A stretch of DNA of 64,000 nt. Origin: Pseudomonadota bacterium (GTDB lineage Bacteria > Pseudomonadota > Gammaproteobacteria > Steroidobacterales > Steroidobacteraceae). Position numbers and translations under genes: made by a program. Numbering within the stretch: position 1 is the stretch's first letter; each line of letters begins with the position of its first letter. Shown in pieces: positions 53,012-60,111 of this stretch. A model generated the notes under the pieces. It was not told the DNA's origin. It searched no databases and saw only the letters and a list, made by a program, of their open reading frames with translations. The stretch is from positions 1 to 64,000 of the forward strand of contig JAJYLP010000002.1 in the NCBI GenBank assembly GCA_021787615.1. The letters run 5' to 3'.

Positions 53012-54394
53012 TCATATTTCCCCGGCCAACTCCGCAGCCCAGCCGATGTAGTCGGCCGGGTGCAGGCCGCGCAGCCGGCGCTTCTCATCTGCCGGCAGGG
53101 GCAGCGTGTCGATGAATTCCGCGAGCGAGCGCTCATCGATGCAGCGTCCGCGGGTGAAGGCCTTCAGCCGCTCGTAGCCCCCGGGGATGCCCGCCGCGCG
53201 CAGCACCGTTTGCACCGCCTCGCCGAGCACCTCCCAGGCGCCATCGAGATCCTCGCGCATGCGGGCCGGATCCGCCTCGACCTTGCCGAGCCCCCGCGCG
53301 AGCGCGCGCCAGGCGATCAACGTATGGCCGAGCGCGACGCCGAGGTTGCGCAGCACGGTCGAGTCGGTCAGGTCGCGCTGCCAGCGCGACACCGGCAGCT
53401 TCTCGGCGAAGTGGCGCAGCAGCGCGTTGGCGATACCGAGGTTGCCTTCGGCGTTCTCGAAGTCGATCGGATTGATCTTGTGCGGCATGGTCGATGAGCC
53501 GACCTCGCCGGCGAGCACGCGCTGTTTCAGATACCCGAGCGAGATATAACCCCAGAAGTCGCGGCTCATGTCGAGCAGCACGACATTCAATCCTGCGAGC
53601 GCATCGCAGTACTCACCGATCCAGTCGTGCGGCTCGATCTGCGTGGTGTAGGCGTTGCGCTCGAGGCCGAGCGACTCGATGAACGCGCCGCTCACGGCGC
53701 GCCAGTCCACCCCGGGGAGCGCGGCGCGATGCGCGTTGAAATTGCCGACCGCGCCGTTCCACTTGCCGAGGATGGCGACGGCTGCCCAGCGTCGCTCGGC
53801 GCGGCGCAACCGCGCCACGAAGTTCGCCACTTCCTTGCCGAGGGTGGTCGGGCTCGCCGGCTGTCCGTGGGTGCGTGCGAGCATGGCGTAGCGGGCTGCG
53901 TGGTGCGCCAGCGCGGTGAGTGCGCCGAGGAGCGTTGCAAGCGGCGCGCGCAGCTGCTCGCGGGCGGCGCGCAGCAGCAGTGCGTAACTGACGTTGTTGA
54001 TGTCCTCGGAGGTGCAGCCGAAGTGAACGAGCTCCAGGGTGGCGGGCGCGGCGCCCGCCGCGGCGAGCTCGTCGCGCACGTAATACTCGACCGCCTTCAC
54101 ATCGTGATTGATGCGCGCTTCGATCGCCTTGACCGCCGCAGCGCAACCGCTATCGGGGCCTGCGGCGAGCCGGCGTGCGCGCTCGCGGACCGGGGCGTCC
54201 AGTCGGGCTCCGGGAAGCTGCGGCACCGCGGCTGCGAGGTGCTCGAGCCATGCCGCCTCGACGCGCACGCGCTGGCGGATGAGCCCGGCCTCCGAGAGCA
54301 GCTCGCGCAGCGGCTCGGTGGCGGCTCGGTAGCGGCCGTCGACCGGCGAGAGGGCGAGGATGGCGGGCAGTTCGTCGCGGGGCGTTTCGCTCAT
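53012..54394 (-). CDS. purB: Adenylosuccinate lyase
   Basis: This 460-residue fumarase/aspartase-superfamily enzyme splits adenylosuccinate and SAICAR in purine synthesis. It has SPVDGRYRAATEPLRELLSE at the start, HFGCTSEDINNVSYALLL with the catalytic His region (about 125-142), RTHGQPASPTTLGKEVAN (about 175-192), and the catalytic-Ser loop GSSTMPHKINPIDFENAEGN (about 301-320). This is the 455-460 residue class typical of E. coli PurB. ATG 54392-54394 starts MSETPRDELPAIL. It is divergent from fumC. Confidence 0.95.
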   Translation of the reverse strand: MSETPRDELPAILALSPVDGRYRAATEPLRELLSEAGLIRQRVRVEAAWLEHLAAAVPQLPGARLDAPVRERARRLAAGPDSGCAAAVKAIEARINHDVKAVEYYVRDELAAAGAAPATLELVHFGCTSEDINNVSYALLLRAAREQLRAPLATLLGALTALAHHAARYAMLARTHGQPASPTTLGKEVANFVARLRRAERRWAAVAILGKWNGAVGNFNAHRAALPGVDWRAVSGAFIESLGLERNAYTTQIEPHDWIGEYCDALAGLNVVLLDMSRDFWGYISLGYLKQRVLAGEVGSSTMPHKINPIDFENAEGNLGIANALLRHFAEKLPVSRWQRDLTDSTVLRNLGVALGHTLIAWRALARGLGKVEADPARMREDLDGAWEVLGEAVQTVLRAAGIPGGYERLKAFTRGRCIDERSLAEFIDTLPLPADEKRRLRGLHPADYIGWAAELAGEI

Positions 54395-54515
54395 GCGCTG
54401 CAGGAGTAAGGAGAAGGGGAAGGGCTCGGATGCATTATGATAGCCCATACCGTAGCGCGCCCGCAGGCGGTCCTGAGCGGCACGGCGAACCGTTCGCGGG
54501 CCATGGAGCCATTGC

Positions 54516-55919
54516 ATGACGAAATCCTTTCGAACCGAGCACGACAGCATGGGCGAGCTGCAGGTGCCCCAGGATGCGCTCTGGGGCGCGCAGACGCAGC
54601 GGGCGGTGGAGAACTTCCGGGTGAGCGGGCGGCCCATGCCGCGGGCCTTCATCGGCGCGCTGGGCCTGGTCAAACAGGCGGCCGCCCGGGCCAACAGCCG
54701 CCTCGGGCTGCTCGATCGGGACGTGGCCGAGGCGATCGAGGCGGCCGCCGCCGAGGTCGCCGACGGCCGGCACGATGCGCACTTTCCCATCGATGTGTTT
54801 CAGACCGGCTCCGGGACCAGCACGAACATGAACGCCAACGAGGTGATTGGCGCGCTCGCCACGCGCCGCCTCGGCAGGCCGGTGCATCCGAACGATCACG
54901 TCAACATGGGCCAGAGCAGCAACGATGTGATTCCGACCACCCTGCACGTGAGCGCCGCGCTCGCGGTGCGGCGTGACCTCGCCCCGGCGCTCGATGAGCT
55001 GTGCCGCACGCTGCGCGCCAAGGAGGCCGAGGTGGGCGCGGTGGTCAAGACCGGCCGGACCCATCTGATGGATGCGATGCCGGTGACGCTCGGGCAGGAG
55101 TTGTCCGGCTGGCGCGCGCAGATCGAGAGCGGCATGGAGCGCCTCGCGGCCACCGCCCCGCGGCTGCATCGTCTTGCCCAGGGCGGCACGGCGGTGGGCA
55201 CGGGCATCAACGCCCATCCGGACTTCGGCGCGCGCTTCTGCCAGGCGCTCGCGGAGCTCACCGGCTGCCCCTTCGAGCCGGCGCACAACTATTTCGAGGC
55301 GCTCTCGAGCCAGGACACGGCGGTCGAGCTGTCGGGGCAGCTGAAGGTGATCGCCGTCAGCCTGATGAAGATCGCCAACGATCTGCGCTGGATGAACAGC
55401 GGTCCGCTCGCCGGCCTCGGGGAGATCGCCCTGCCGGCGCTGCAGCCCGGCAGCAGCATCATGCCGGGCAAGGTCAACCCGGTGATCCCGGAGGCGACCG
55501 CCATGGTGTGTGCGCAGGTGATCGGCCACGATGCCACCATCACCGTGGCCGGCCAGTCGGGCAATTTCCAGCTCAATGTCATGCTGCCGGTCATCGCCTA
55601 CAACCTGCTCGAGAGCATCCGCCTGCTCGCCAACGTCGCGCGGCTCCTCGGCGCCCGGGCGATCGCCGGCTTCACGGTCAATCCGGCGCGTCTCGCCGAG
55701 GCGCTCGAGCGCAATCCCATTCTGGTGACGGCGCTGAACCCGGTGATCGGCTACGAGAAGGGCGCGGCGATCGCCAAGAAGGCGTATGCCGAGGGACGGC
55801 CGATCCGGGAGATGGCCGAGAAGATGACCAGTCTGTCCCGCGCGGACCTCGAGCGGCTGCTTGATCCGCAAGCGCTCACCCGCGGGGGCATCAAGGGCGG
55901 CGCGGGCGGCGGTGGTTGA
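54516..55919 (+). CDS. fumC: Class II fumarate hydratase
   Basis: The 467-residue enzyme hydrates fumarate to malate and is iron-independent. Signatures are [20 protein letters not shown] at the start, the substrate loop [15 protein letters not shown] (about 98-112), the [17 protein letters not shown] site (about 185-201), and the signature [20 protein letters not shown] (about 318-337) with the catalytic Ser. ATG 54516 lies 121 bp from divergent purB. A final Gly-rich tail ([11 protein letters not shown]) is extra. Confidence 0.95.
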   Translation: MTKSFRTEHDSMGELQVPQDALWGAQTQRAVENFRVSGRPMPRAFIGALGLVKQAAARANSRLGLLDRDVAEAIEAAAAEVADGRHDAHFPIDVFQTGSGTSTNMNANEVIGALATRRLGRPVHPNDHVNMGQSSNDVIPTTLHVSAALAVRRDLAPALDELCRTLRAKEAEVGAVVKTGRTHLMDAMPVTLGQELSGWRAQIESGMERLAATAPRLHRLAQGGTAVGTGINAHPDFGARFCQALAELTGCPFEPAHNYFEALSSQDTAVELSGQLKVIAVSLMKIANDLRWMNSGPLAGLGEIALPALQPGSSIMPGKVNPVIPEATAMVCAQVIGHDATITVAGQSGNFQLNVMLPVIAYNLLESIRLLANVARLLGARAIAGFTVNPARLAEALERNPILVTALNPVIGYEKGAAIAKKAYAEGRPIREMAEKMTSLSRADLERLLDPQALTRGGIKGGAGGGG

Positions 55920-55965
55920 GGGCAGCGGCAGCGCGCGTTCGGCGCCTCGGCTCGAAGGGGCCGTG

Positions 55966-56607
55966 ATGTTGGCGAGGATCGAGGCGCGCCTCGCCGGCAG
56001 CCGGCCGCGCCACGCGCCCGAGGACTGGCTGGTGCCGGGCCAGAGCCTTGAGCGCAGCCGTGAGCTGCGCCGCTACTTTCCCGCCAACCCGGCGCCGGCG
56101 GCGGTGCTGGTGCCCCTGGTGGATCATCCGCAGGGGCCCACGGTGCTGCTGACACGCCGCGGGCGCGACCTGCGCAATCACGCGGGGCAGGTCAGCTTTC
56201 CTGGCGGGCAGATCGATGCCGAGGACGCAGATCCGGCGGCCGCGGCGCTGCGCGAGGCGCACGAGGAGATCGGGCTCGAGGCTCGCTATGTGAGCGTGAT
56301 CGGCTACCTGCCCGACCATGTGGTCAACAGCGGCTTTCGAGTGACGCCGGTGGTTGCCCGCATCGCCCCGGGGTTCGAGCTGCACATCGAGCGCCAGGAG
56401 GTGGACGAGGTGTTCGAGGCGCCCCTCGCCTATGTGTTCGATGCGCGCAATCAGCGGCCGCGGCGGCACCGCTTCCGCGGCACCCGCGTCGAGATCGAAC
56501 TGCCGGACATCCCCTACGGGGAACACAACATCTGGGGCGCCACGGCCGGAATGCTCGTGACGCTTCAGCGGCTGTGCTGCGGCGAGCTCGGCGATGGACC
56601 GGCCTGA
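55966..56607 (+). CDS. Nudix CoA pyrophosphatase
   Basis: A 213-residue NudL/YeaB-type enzyme that splits CoA to 3'-phosphoadenosine phosphate and phosphopantetheine. The family motif LLTRRGRDLRNHAGQVSFPG (about 60-80) precedes the Nudix box GGQIDAEDADPAAAALREAH then EEIGLEA. ATG 55966 has GAAGGGG before it. Its end overlaps the mazG start by 14 bp. It lies 46 bp after fumC on the same strand. Confidence 0.88.
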   Translation: MLARIEARLAGSRPRHAPEDWLVPGQSLERSRELRRYFPANPAPAAVLVPLVDHPQGPTVLLTRRGRDLRNHAGQVSFPGGQIDAEDADPAAAALREAHEEIGLEARYVSVIGYLPDHVVNSGFRVTPVVARIAPGFELHIERQEVDEVFEAPLAYVFDARNQRPRRHRFRGTRVEIELPDIPYGEHNIWGATAGMLVTLQRLCCGELGDGPA

Positions 56608-57463
56608 GCCGGCCGCAGCGCTCGCGGCGCTGCTGGCGCTCATGGCGCGCCTGCGCGACCCCGAGAGCGGCTGTCCCTGGGACCGGGCGCAGGATTTGCG
56701 CACCATCGCCCCGTACACCATCGAGGAGGCCTACGAGGTCCGCGACGCCATCGAGCGGGACGATGCGCCAAAGCTGCGCGAGGAGCTCGGCGATCTGCTC
56801 TTCCAGGTCGTCTTCCACGCGCGCATGGCCGAGGAGCGCGGCTGGTTTGATTTCGCCGACGTGGCGGCGGGAATTCACGCCAAGCTGGTGCGGCGCCACC
56901 CGCACGTGTTCGGCGCCGGCGCGCCGCGGGCCGAGGAGCCGCAGGGGGCCTCGGGGGGGCTTGCCCGCAATGAGTCCGGCACGCCCCTGAACGAGGCCGA
57001 GCAGTCCCTGCAGTGGGACGAGATCAAGGCGCGCGAGCGCGCCGCCTCGGGCGCCCCGGACCGCAGCACGCTCGCGGATGTGCCGCAGGGGCTGCCGGCG
57101 CTGCTGCGCGCGAGCAAGCTCGGCCGGCGCGCCGCGCGGGTGGGCTTTGACTGGCAGCGGCCCGAGGAGGTGCGCGCCAAGGTGCTCGAGGAGCTCGGCG
57201 AACTCGACGCGGCGCTCGCGGCGAGCGGCGGCGTGGCCGATGCGCATGGCGTCGAGGAGTTCGGCGATGTGCTCTTCGCGCTCGTGAACTGGAGCCGCCA
57301 CCTGGGGCTCGATGCCGAGGAGGCGCTGCGCCGCGCCAGCGACAAGTTCGAGCGGCGCTTCCGGCGCATGGAGCGGCTGGCCGGCGGGCGAGGACTGGCG
57401 CCCGCGGCGCTCGGCGCCGAGGCGTGGGATGCCCTGTGGCGCGAGGCCAAAGCGTCGGATTGA
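56594..57463 (+). CDS. mazG: Nucleoside triphosphate pyrophosphohydrolase MazG
   Basis: A 289-residue protein with two MazG domains. Each has the ExxE12-28ExxD metal pattern: TIEEAYEVRDAIERDD and REELGDLLFQVVFHAR in the first half, and EELGELDAAL then EEFGDVLFALVNWSRH in the second. LRDPESGCPWDRAQDLRTIA marks the family start. It hydrolyses NTPs to NMPs and may limit misincorporation or (p)ppGpp. It overlaps the CoA pyrophosphatase by 14 bp, so both nucleotide-sanitising genes are coupled. Confidence 0.92.
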   Translation: MDRPEPAAALAALLALMARLRDPESGCPWDRAQDLRTIAPYTIEEAYEVRDAIERDDAPKLREELGDLLFQVVFHARMAEERGWFDFADVAAGIHAKLVRRHPHVFGAGAPRAEEPQGASGGLARNESGTPLNEAEQSLQWDEIKARERAASGAPDRSTLADVPQGLPALLRASKLGRRAARVGFDWQRPEEVRAKVLEELGELDAALAASGGVADAHGVEEFGDVLFALVNWSRHLGLDAEEALRRASDKFERRFRRMERLAGGRGLAPAALGAEAWDALWREAKASD

Positions 57464-57572
57464 GGGCGCGCGCAGGCGCCTGCGGCGTATTCAGCGCCGA
57501 TTCACGGGTGGTAGTCTAGGGTGCCGGACGCCGGGTCAGCCCCCTCTTGGGCGGCCTCCGGCATCGGAACAG

Positions 57573-57890
57573 ATGCTCCAAGTGCGACCCTTCACACAAG
57601 CAAGCTTGCGCCTGGCGATCGTGACGGCAGCGGCGTTGATCGCGGCCGGGCCCTGGCCGGCTCGGGCGCAGACCGCCATGGCGCGGGCCGCACTCGCCGG
57701 CTCCATCACGCAGGTGCGCATCTCGATGGCTCAGGCCGTCCGGATGGTCGAGCAGCGCTTCAAGGCGCGCGTGGTGCGGGCCGAGACGCGCAAGGACGGC
57801 GGCCGCACGGTGTACGTGCTGCGGCTGCTCGACAAGTCCGGCCGGGTGTTCACCGTGCGGGTCGACGCTGCGAGCGGCCAGATCCTCTGA
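57573..57890 (+). CDS. Exported PepSY-domain protein
   Basis: A 105-residue protein with a signal peptide (about 1-32, hydrophobic core LAIVTAAALIAAG, cleavage after ARA) and a PepSY domain (about 45-105; MAQAVRMVEQRFKARVVRAE and GRTVYVLRLLDKSGRVFTVR). ATG 57573 gives the signal; the upstream frame runs inside mazG. It is 19 bp before a PhoP-like response regulator, and PepSY proteins of this kind are often encoded beside PhoP/PhoQ-like kinases in proteobacteria. It may be a periplasmic modulator of that system, which is inference. Confidence 0.82.
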   Translation: MLQVRPFTQASLRLAIVTAAALIAAGPWPARAQTAMARAALAGSITQVRISMAQAVRMVEQRFKARVVRAETRKDGGRTVYVLRLLDKSGRVFTVRVDAASGQIL

Positions 57891-57909
57891 AGCTGCCTCG
57901 GGAGGGGCC

Positions 57910-58596
57910 ATGCGGGCATTGGTGGTTGAAGATGAGACGGCGCTGCGCGAGAGCCTGAAGGCTCAGCTTGCCGGGACCGGCTTCACCGTCGATGTGGCCC
58001 AGGATGGCCAGGAGGGACTCTTTGCGGGCCTGGAATACCCGCTCGATGTGGCGGTGATCGACCTCGGCCTGCCGAAGGTCTCGGGGCTGGAGGTGATCCG
58101 CAAGTTGCGCGCCGCGGGCAAGACCTATCCGATCCTCATCCTCACCGCGCGCGACAACTGGCAGGACAAGGTCGAGGGCCTGCAGGCCGGCGCCGACGAT
58201 TACGTCTCCAAGCCTTTTCACTTCGAGGAGCTGCTCGCGCGATTGCAGGCGCTGCTGCGCCGCGCCGGCGGCTGGGCGAGCCCGCAGCTCAAGTGCGGCC
58301 CCGTCACCCTCGACACGCGCGCCCAGACCGTCGCCGTCGATGGAGCGCTCGTGGAGCTCACCACCTTCGAGTACCGCATACTCGAGCACCTGATGCTGCG
58401 GGCGGGCGAGGTGATCTCCAAGGCCGAACTCACCGAGCGGCTCTACGATCAGGACTTCGAGCGCGACAGCAACGTCATCGAAGTGCTGGTCGGCCGGCTG
58501 CGCCGCAAGCTCGATCCGCACGATCGGCTGAAGCCCATCGAGACGCTGCGCGGCCGCGGCTACCGCTTCTCGCTGGCGCGTCAGGCGACTGTCTAG
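57910..58596 (+). CDS. OmpR/PhoB-family response regulator, PhoP-like
   Basis: This 228-residue regulator has a receiver domain (about 1-120) with D51 (VIDLGLP) as phosphorylation site, E7/D8 in VVEDE and Lys in YVSKPF at about 104. A winged-helix DNA-binding domain follows (about 130-225, VELTTFEYRILEHLMLRAG, and NVIEVLVGRLRRKLD). The family is PhoP/QseB. It is followed by its kinase gene after 20 bp and preceded by the PepSY protein gene. Signal unknown; low Mg2+ or antimicrobial peptides would be guesses from the closest named members. Confidence 0.92.
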   Translation: MRALVVEDETALRESLKAQLAGTGFTVDVAQDGQEGLFAGLEYPLDVAVIDLGLPKVSGLEVIRKLRAAGKTYPILILTARDNWQDKVEGLQAGADDYVSKPFHFEELLARLQALLRRAGGWASPQLKCGPVTLDTRAQTVAVDGALVELTTFEYRILEHLMLRAGEVISKAELTERLYDQDFERDSNVIEVLVGRLRRKLDPHDRLKPIETLRGRGYRFSLARQATV

Positions 58597-58616
58597 GCGC
58601 TGCGCGCGGGGACGGC

Positions 58617-59963
58617 GTGCACTCACTCAGTCAACGACTGCTGTTGTCTGTGGCGGTGCCCCTGGTGCTGTTCTTTGGCTTCATGACGTGGGTGCTCGAT
58701 CACGGCTTTCGCACCCTCTCGGATCACTCGCTGCACGAGCTGCTCGACTCGCAGATCATCGCGCTCATCGCCGCCGCCGAGCACGAGAAGGGCGGCGGGT
58801 ATGGCGCGCCGCTGACGGCCCTCGACTCGCGCTTCGCGACGCCGCGCTCGGGCTTGTACGCCGAGATCCGCTCGGCCCATCATCAGTGGCGCTCGCCCTC
58901 GACGGTCGGCGCGCAGGTCGATTTCGGGCCGCTGCTCACGCAGGGCGCGCGCACCTTCTTCCACACGATGGCCGGGCACAGCCGCCTCGCCGTCGAGAGC
59001 CGCGGCGTGGCGTTCGCCGATAACCCCGGCGATGGGGGCCCAGTGACCTTCAGCGTCGCGGTGAGCCTGACGCCCTACGAGGAGCAGCTGTGGGAATTCC
59101 GCCGCCGCATGGTGCTGTGGTTCAGCGCCCTGATGCTGCTGCTGCTGGCGACGCTCGCGGTGCTGCTGCGCGCGGTGCTCGCCCCGGTGCGCCGGCTGGA
59201 GCGCGAGATCCACGAGGTCGAGGAGGGCCGCAGCGAGGTGCTCGGCGCCGGTTATCCGCGCGAGCTGAAGGGCGTGGCGCGCCATCTCAATGCGCTGCTC
59301 ATCGGCGAGCGCAAGCGGGTCGCGCGCTACCGCGACACCCTCGGCAATCTCGCGCACAGCCTGAAGACGCCGCTCGCCGTGATGCGCACGGCGCTGCCGG
59401 CCGCGGGCGATGCGCCGAGCGCGATCGGCCAGGAAATCGACCGCATGAGCGACATCATCGAGCATCAGCTGAAGCGTGCGGCCGCCTCGGGCGGGGCGCT
59501 GCTCGGACAGGCGCCCGTTGCGGTGGCGCCGGTGGCGGCCGATCTGCGCGCGGCGCTGCTGAAGGTCTATCGCCACAAGGATCTCTCGCTCGAGCTTGCC
59601 GTCCAGCCCGATAGTCAGTTCGTGGGCGACCGCGCCGACCTGATGGAGATGCTCGGCAACCTCCTGGAGAACGCGTGCAAGTGGTGCCATCAGCGTGTGC
59701 GAATGACCGTGACGGTCGATCCCGATGCGGCCGTTCACGAGAACATGACAGTGACCGTGGAGGATGACGGCCCGGGGATCTCCGAGGAGAACCGCGCACG
59801 CGTGCTCGAGCGCGGTGTGAGGACCGATGAGACCGTCCCCGGTCACGGGCTGGGGCTCGCCATGGTGCGCGAGACGGTCGAGCTCTACGGCGGCCGCCTC
59901 GCGGTGGACACCTCGCCGCTCGGCGGGGCGCGCTTCGAGGTGCGCCTGCCGGGCCGAACTTAA
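58617..59963 (+). CDS. Sensor histidine kinase, PhoQ-like
   Basis: A 448-residue inner-membrane kinase. Two membrane helices (about 7-26 and 168-188) flank a periplasmic sensor domain (about 30-165) with EHEKGGGYGAPLTALDSRF. A HAMP-like linker follows (VLAPVRRLEREIHEVEEGRS). The dimerisation helix carries H247 in NLAHSLKTPLAVM. The ATPase domain has N-box ENACKWC, G1 VEDDGPGISEENRARVLERG, and GHGLGLAMVRETVELYGG. GTG 58617 gives the family N-terminus with GGGGAC upstream; no ATG is available. Pairs with the response regulator. Confidence 0.9.
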   Translation: MHSLSQRLLLSVAVPLVLFFGFMTWVLDHGFRTLSDHSLHELLDSQIIALIAAAEHEKGGGYGAPLTALDSRFATPRSGLYAEIRSAHHQWRSPSTVGAQVDFGPLLTQGARTFFHTMAGHSRLAVESRGVAFADNPGDGGPVTFSVAVSLTPYEEQLWEFRRRMVLWFSALMLLLLATLAVLLRAVLAPVRRLEREIHEVEEGRSEVLGAGYPRELKGVARHLNALLIGERKRVARYRDTLGNLAHSLKTPLAVMRTALPAAGDAPSAIGQEIDRMSDIIEHQLKRAAASGGALLGQAPVAVAPVAADLRAALLKVYRHKDLSLELAVQPDSQFVGDRADLMEMLGNLLENACKWCHQRVRMTVTVDPDAAVHENMTVTVEDDGPGISEENRARVLERGVRTDETVPGHGLGLAMVRETVELYGGRLAVDTSPLGGARFEVRLPGRT

Positions 59964-59990
59964 GTCCAGCTCCGGCTCCGGTGCGCGCGG

Positions 59991-60006
59991 TCCGCATAAC
60001 TGCGGA
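59991..60006 (+). terminator. Short hairpin after the two-component genes
   Basis: TCCGCA (59991-59996) pairs with TGCGGA (60001-60006) over the loop TAAC, followed by TTGCC. Possibly a weak terminator between the kinase gene and the P-type ATPase, or a processing site. Confidence 0.35.
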
Positions 60007-60072
60007 TTGCCGGGGGTGCAGCGGATCGGCGAAGTTGTTCCTCTTGCGGCTCAGCCCGCGTCGCGGACGGCT

Positions 60073-60106
60073 CTCCTCTGCGCGTACGCGGCGTCGCGCA
60101 GAGGAG
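60073..60106 (+). promoter_or_regulatory. Hairpin hiding the Shine-Dalgarno of the P-type ATPase
   Basis: CTCCTCTGCGCG (60073-60084) and CGCGCAGAGGAG (60095-60106) are perfectly complementary over a 10-base spacer (which itself could add a small pairing). The right arm ends with GAGGAG (60101-60106), the Shine-Dalgarno six bases before ATG 60112. In the folded mRNA the ribosome site would be fully base-paired. This looks like a translational switch, such as a thermometer, pH- or ion-sensitive element, or an occlusion relieved by coupling or a factor. The 148-bp leader (59964-60111) contains no obvious leader peptide or known riboswitch. Confidence 0.7.
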
Positions 60107-60111
60107 CGCAC

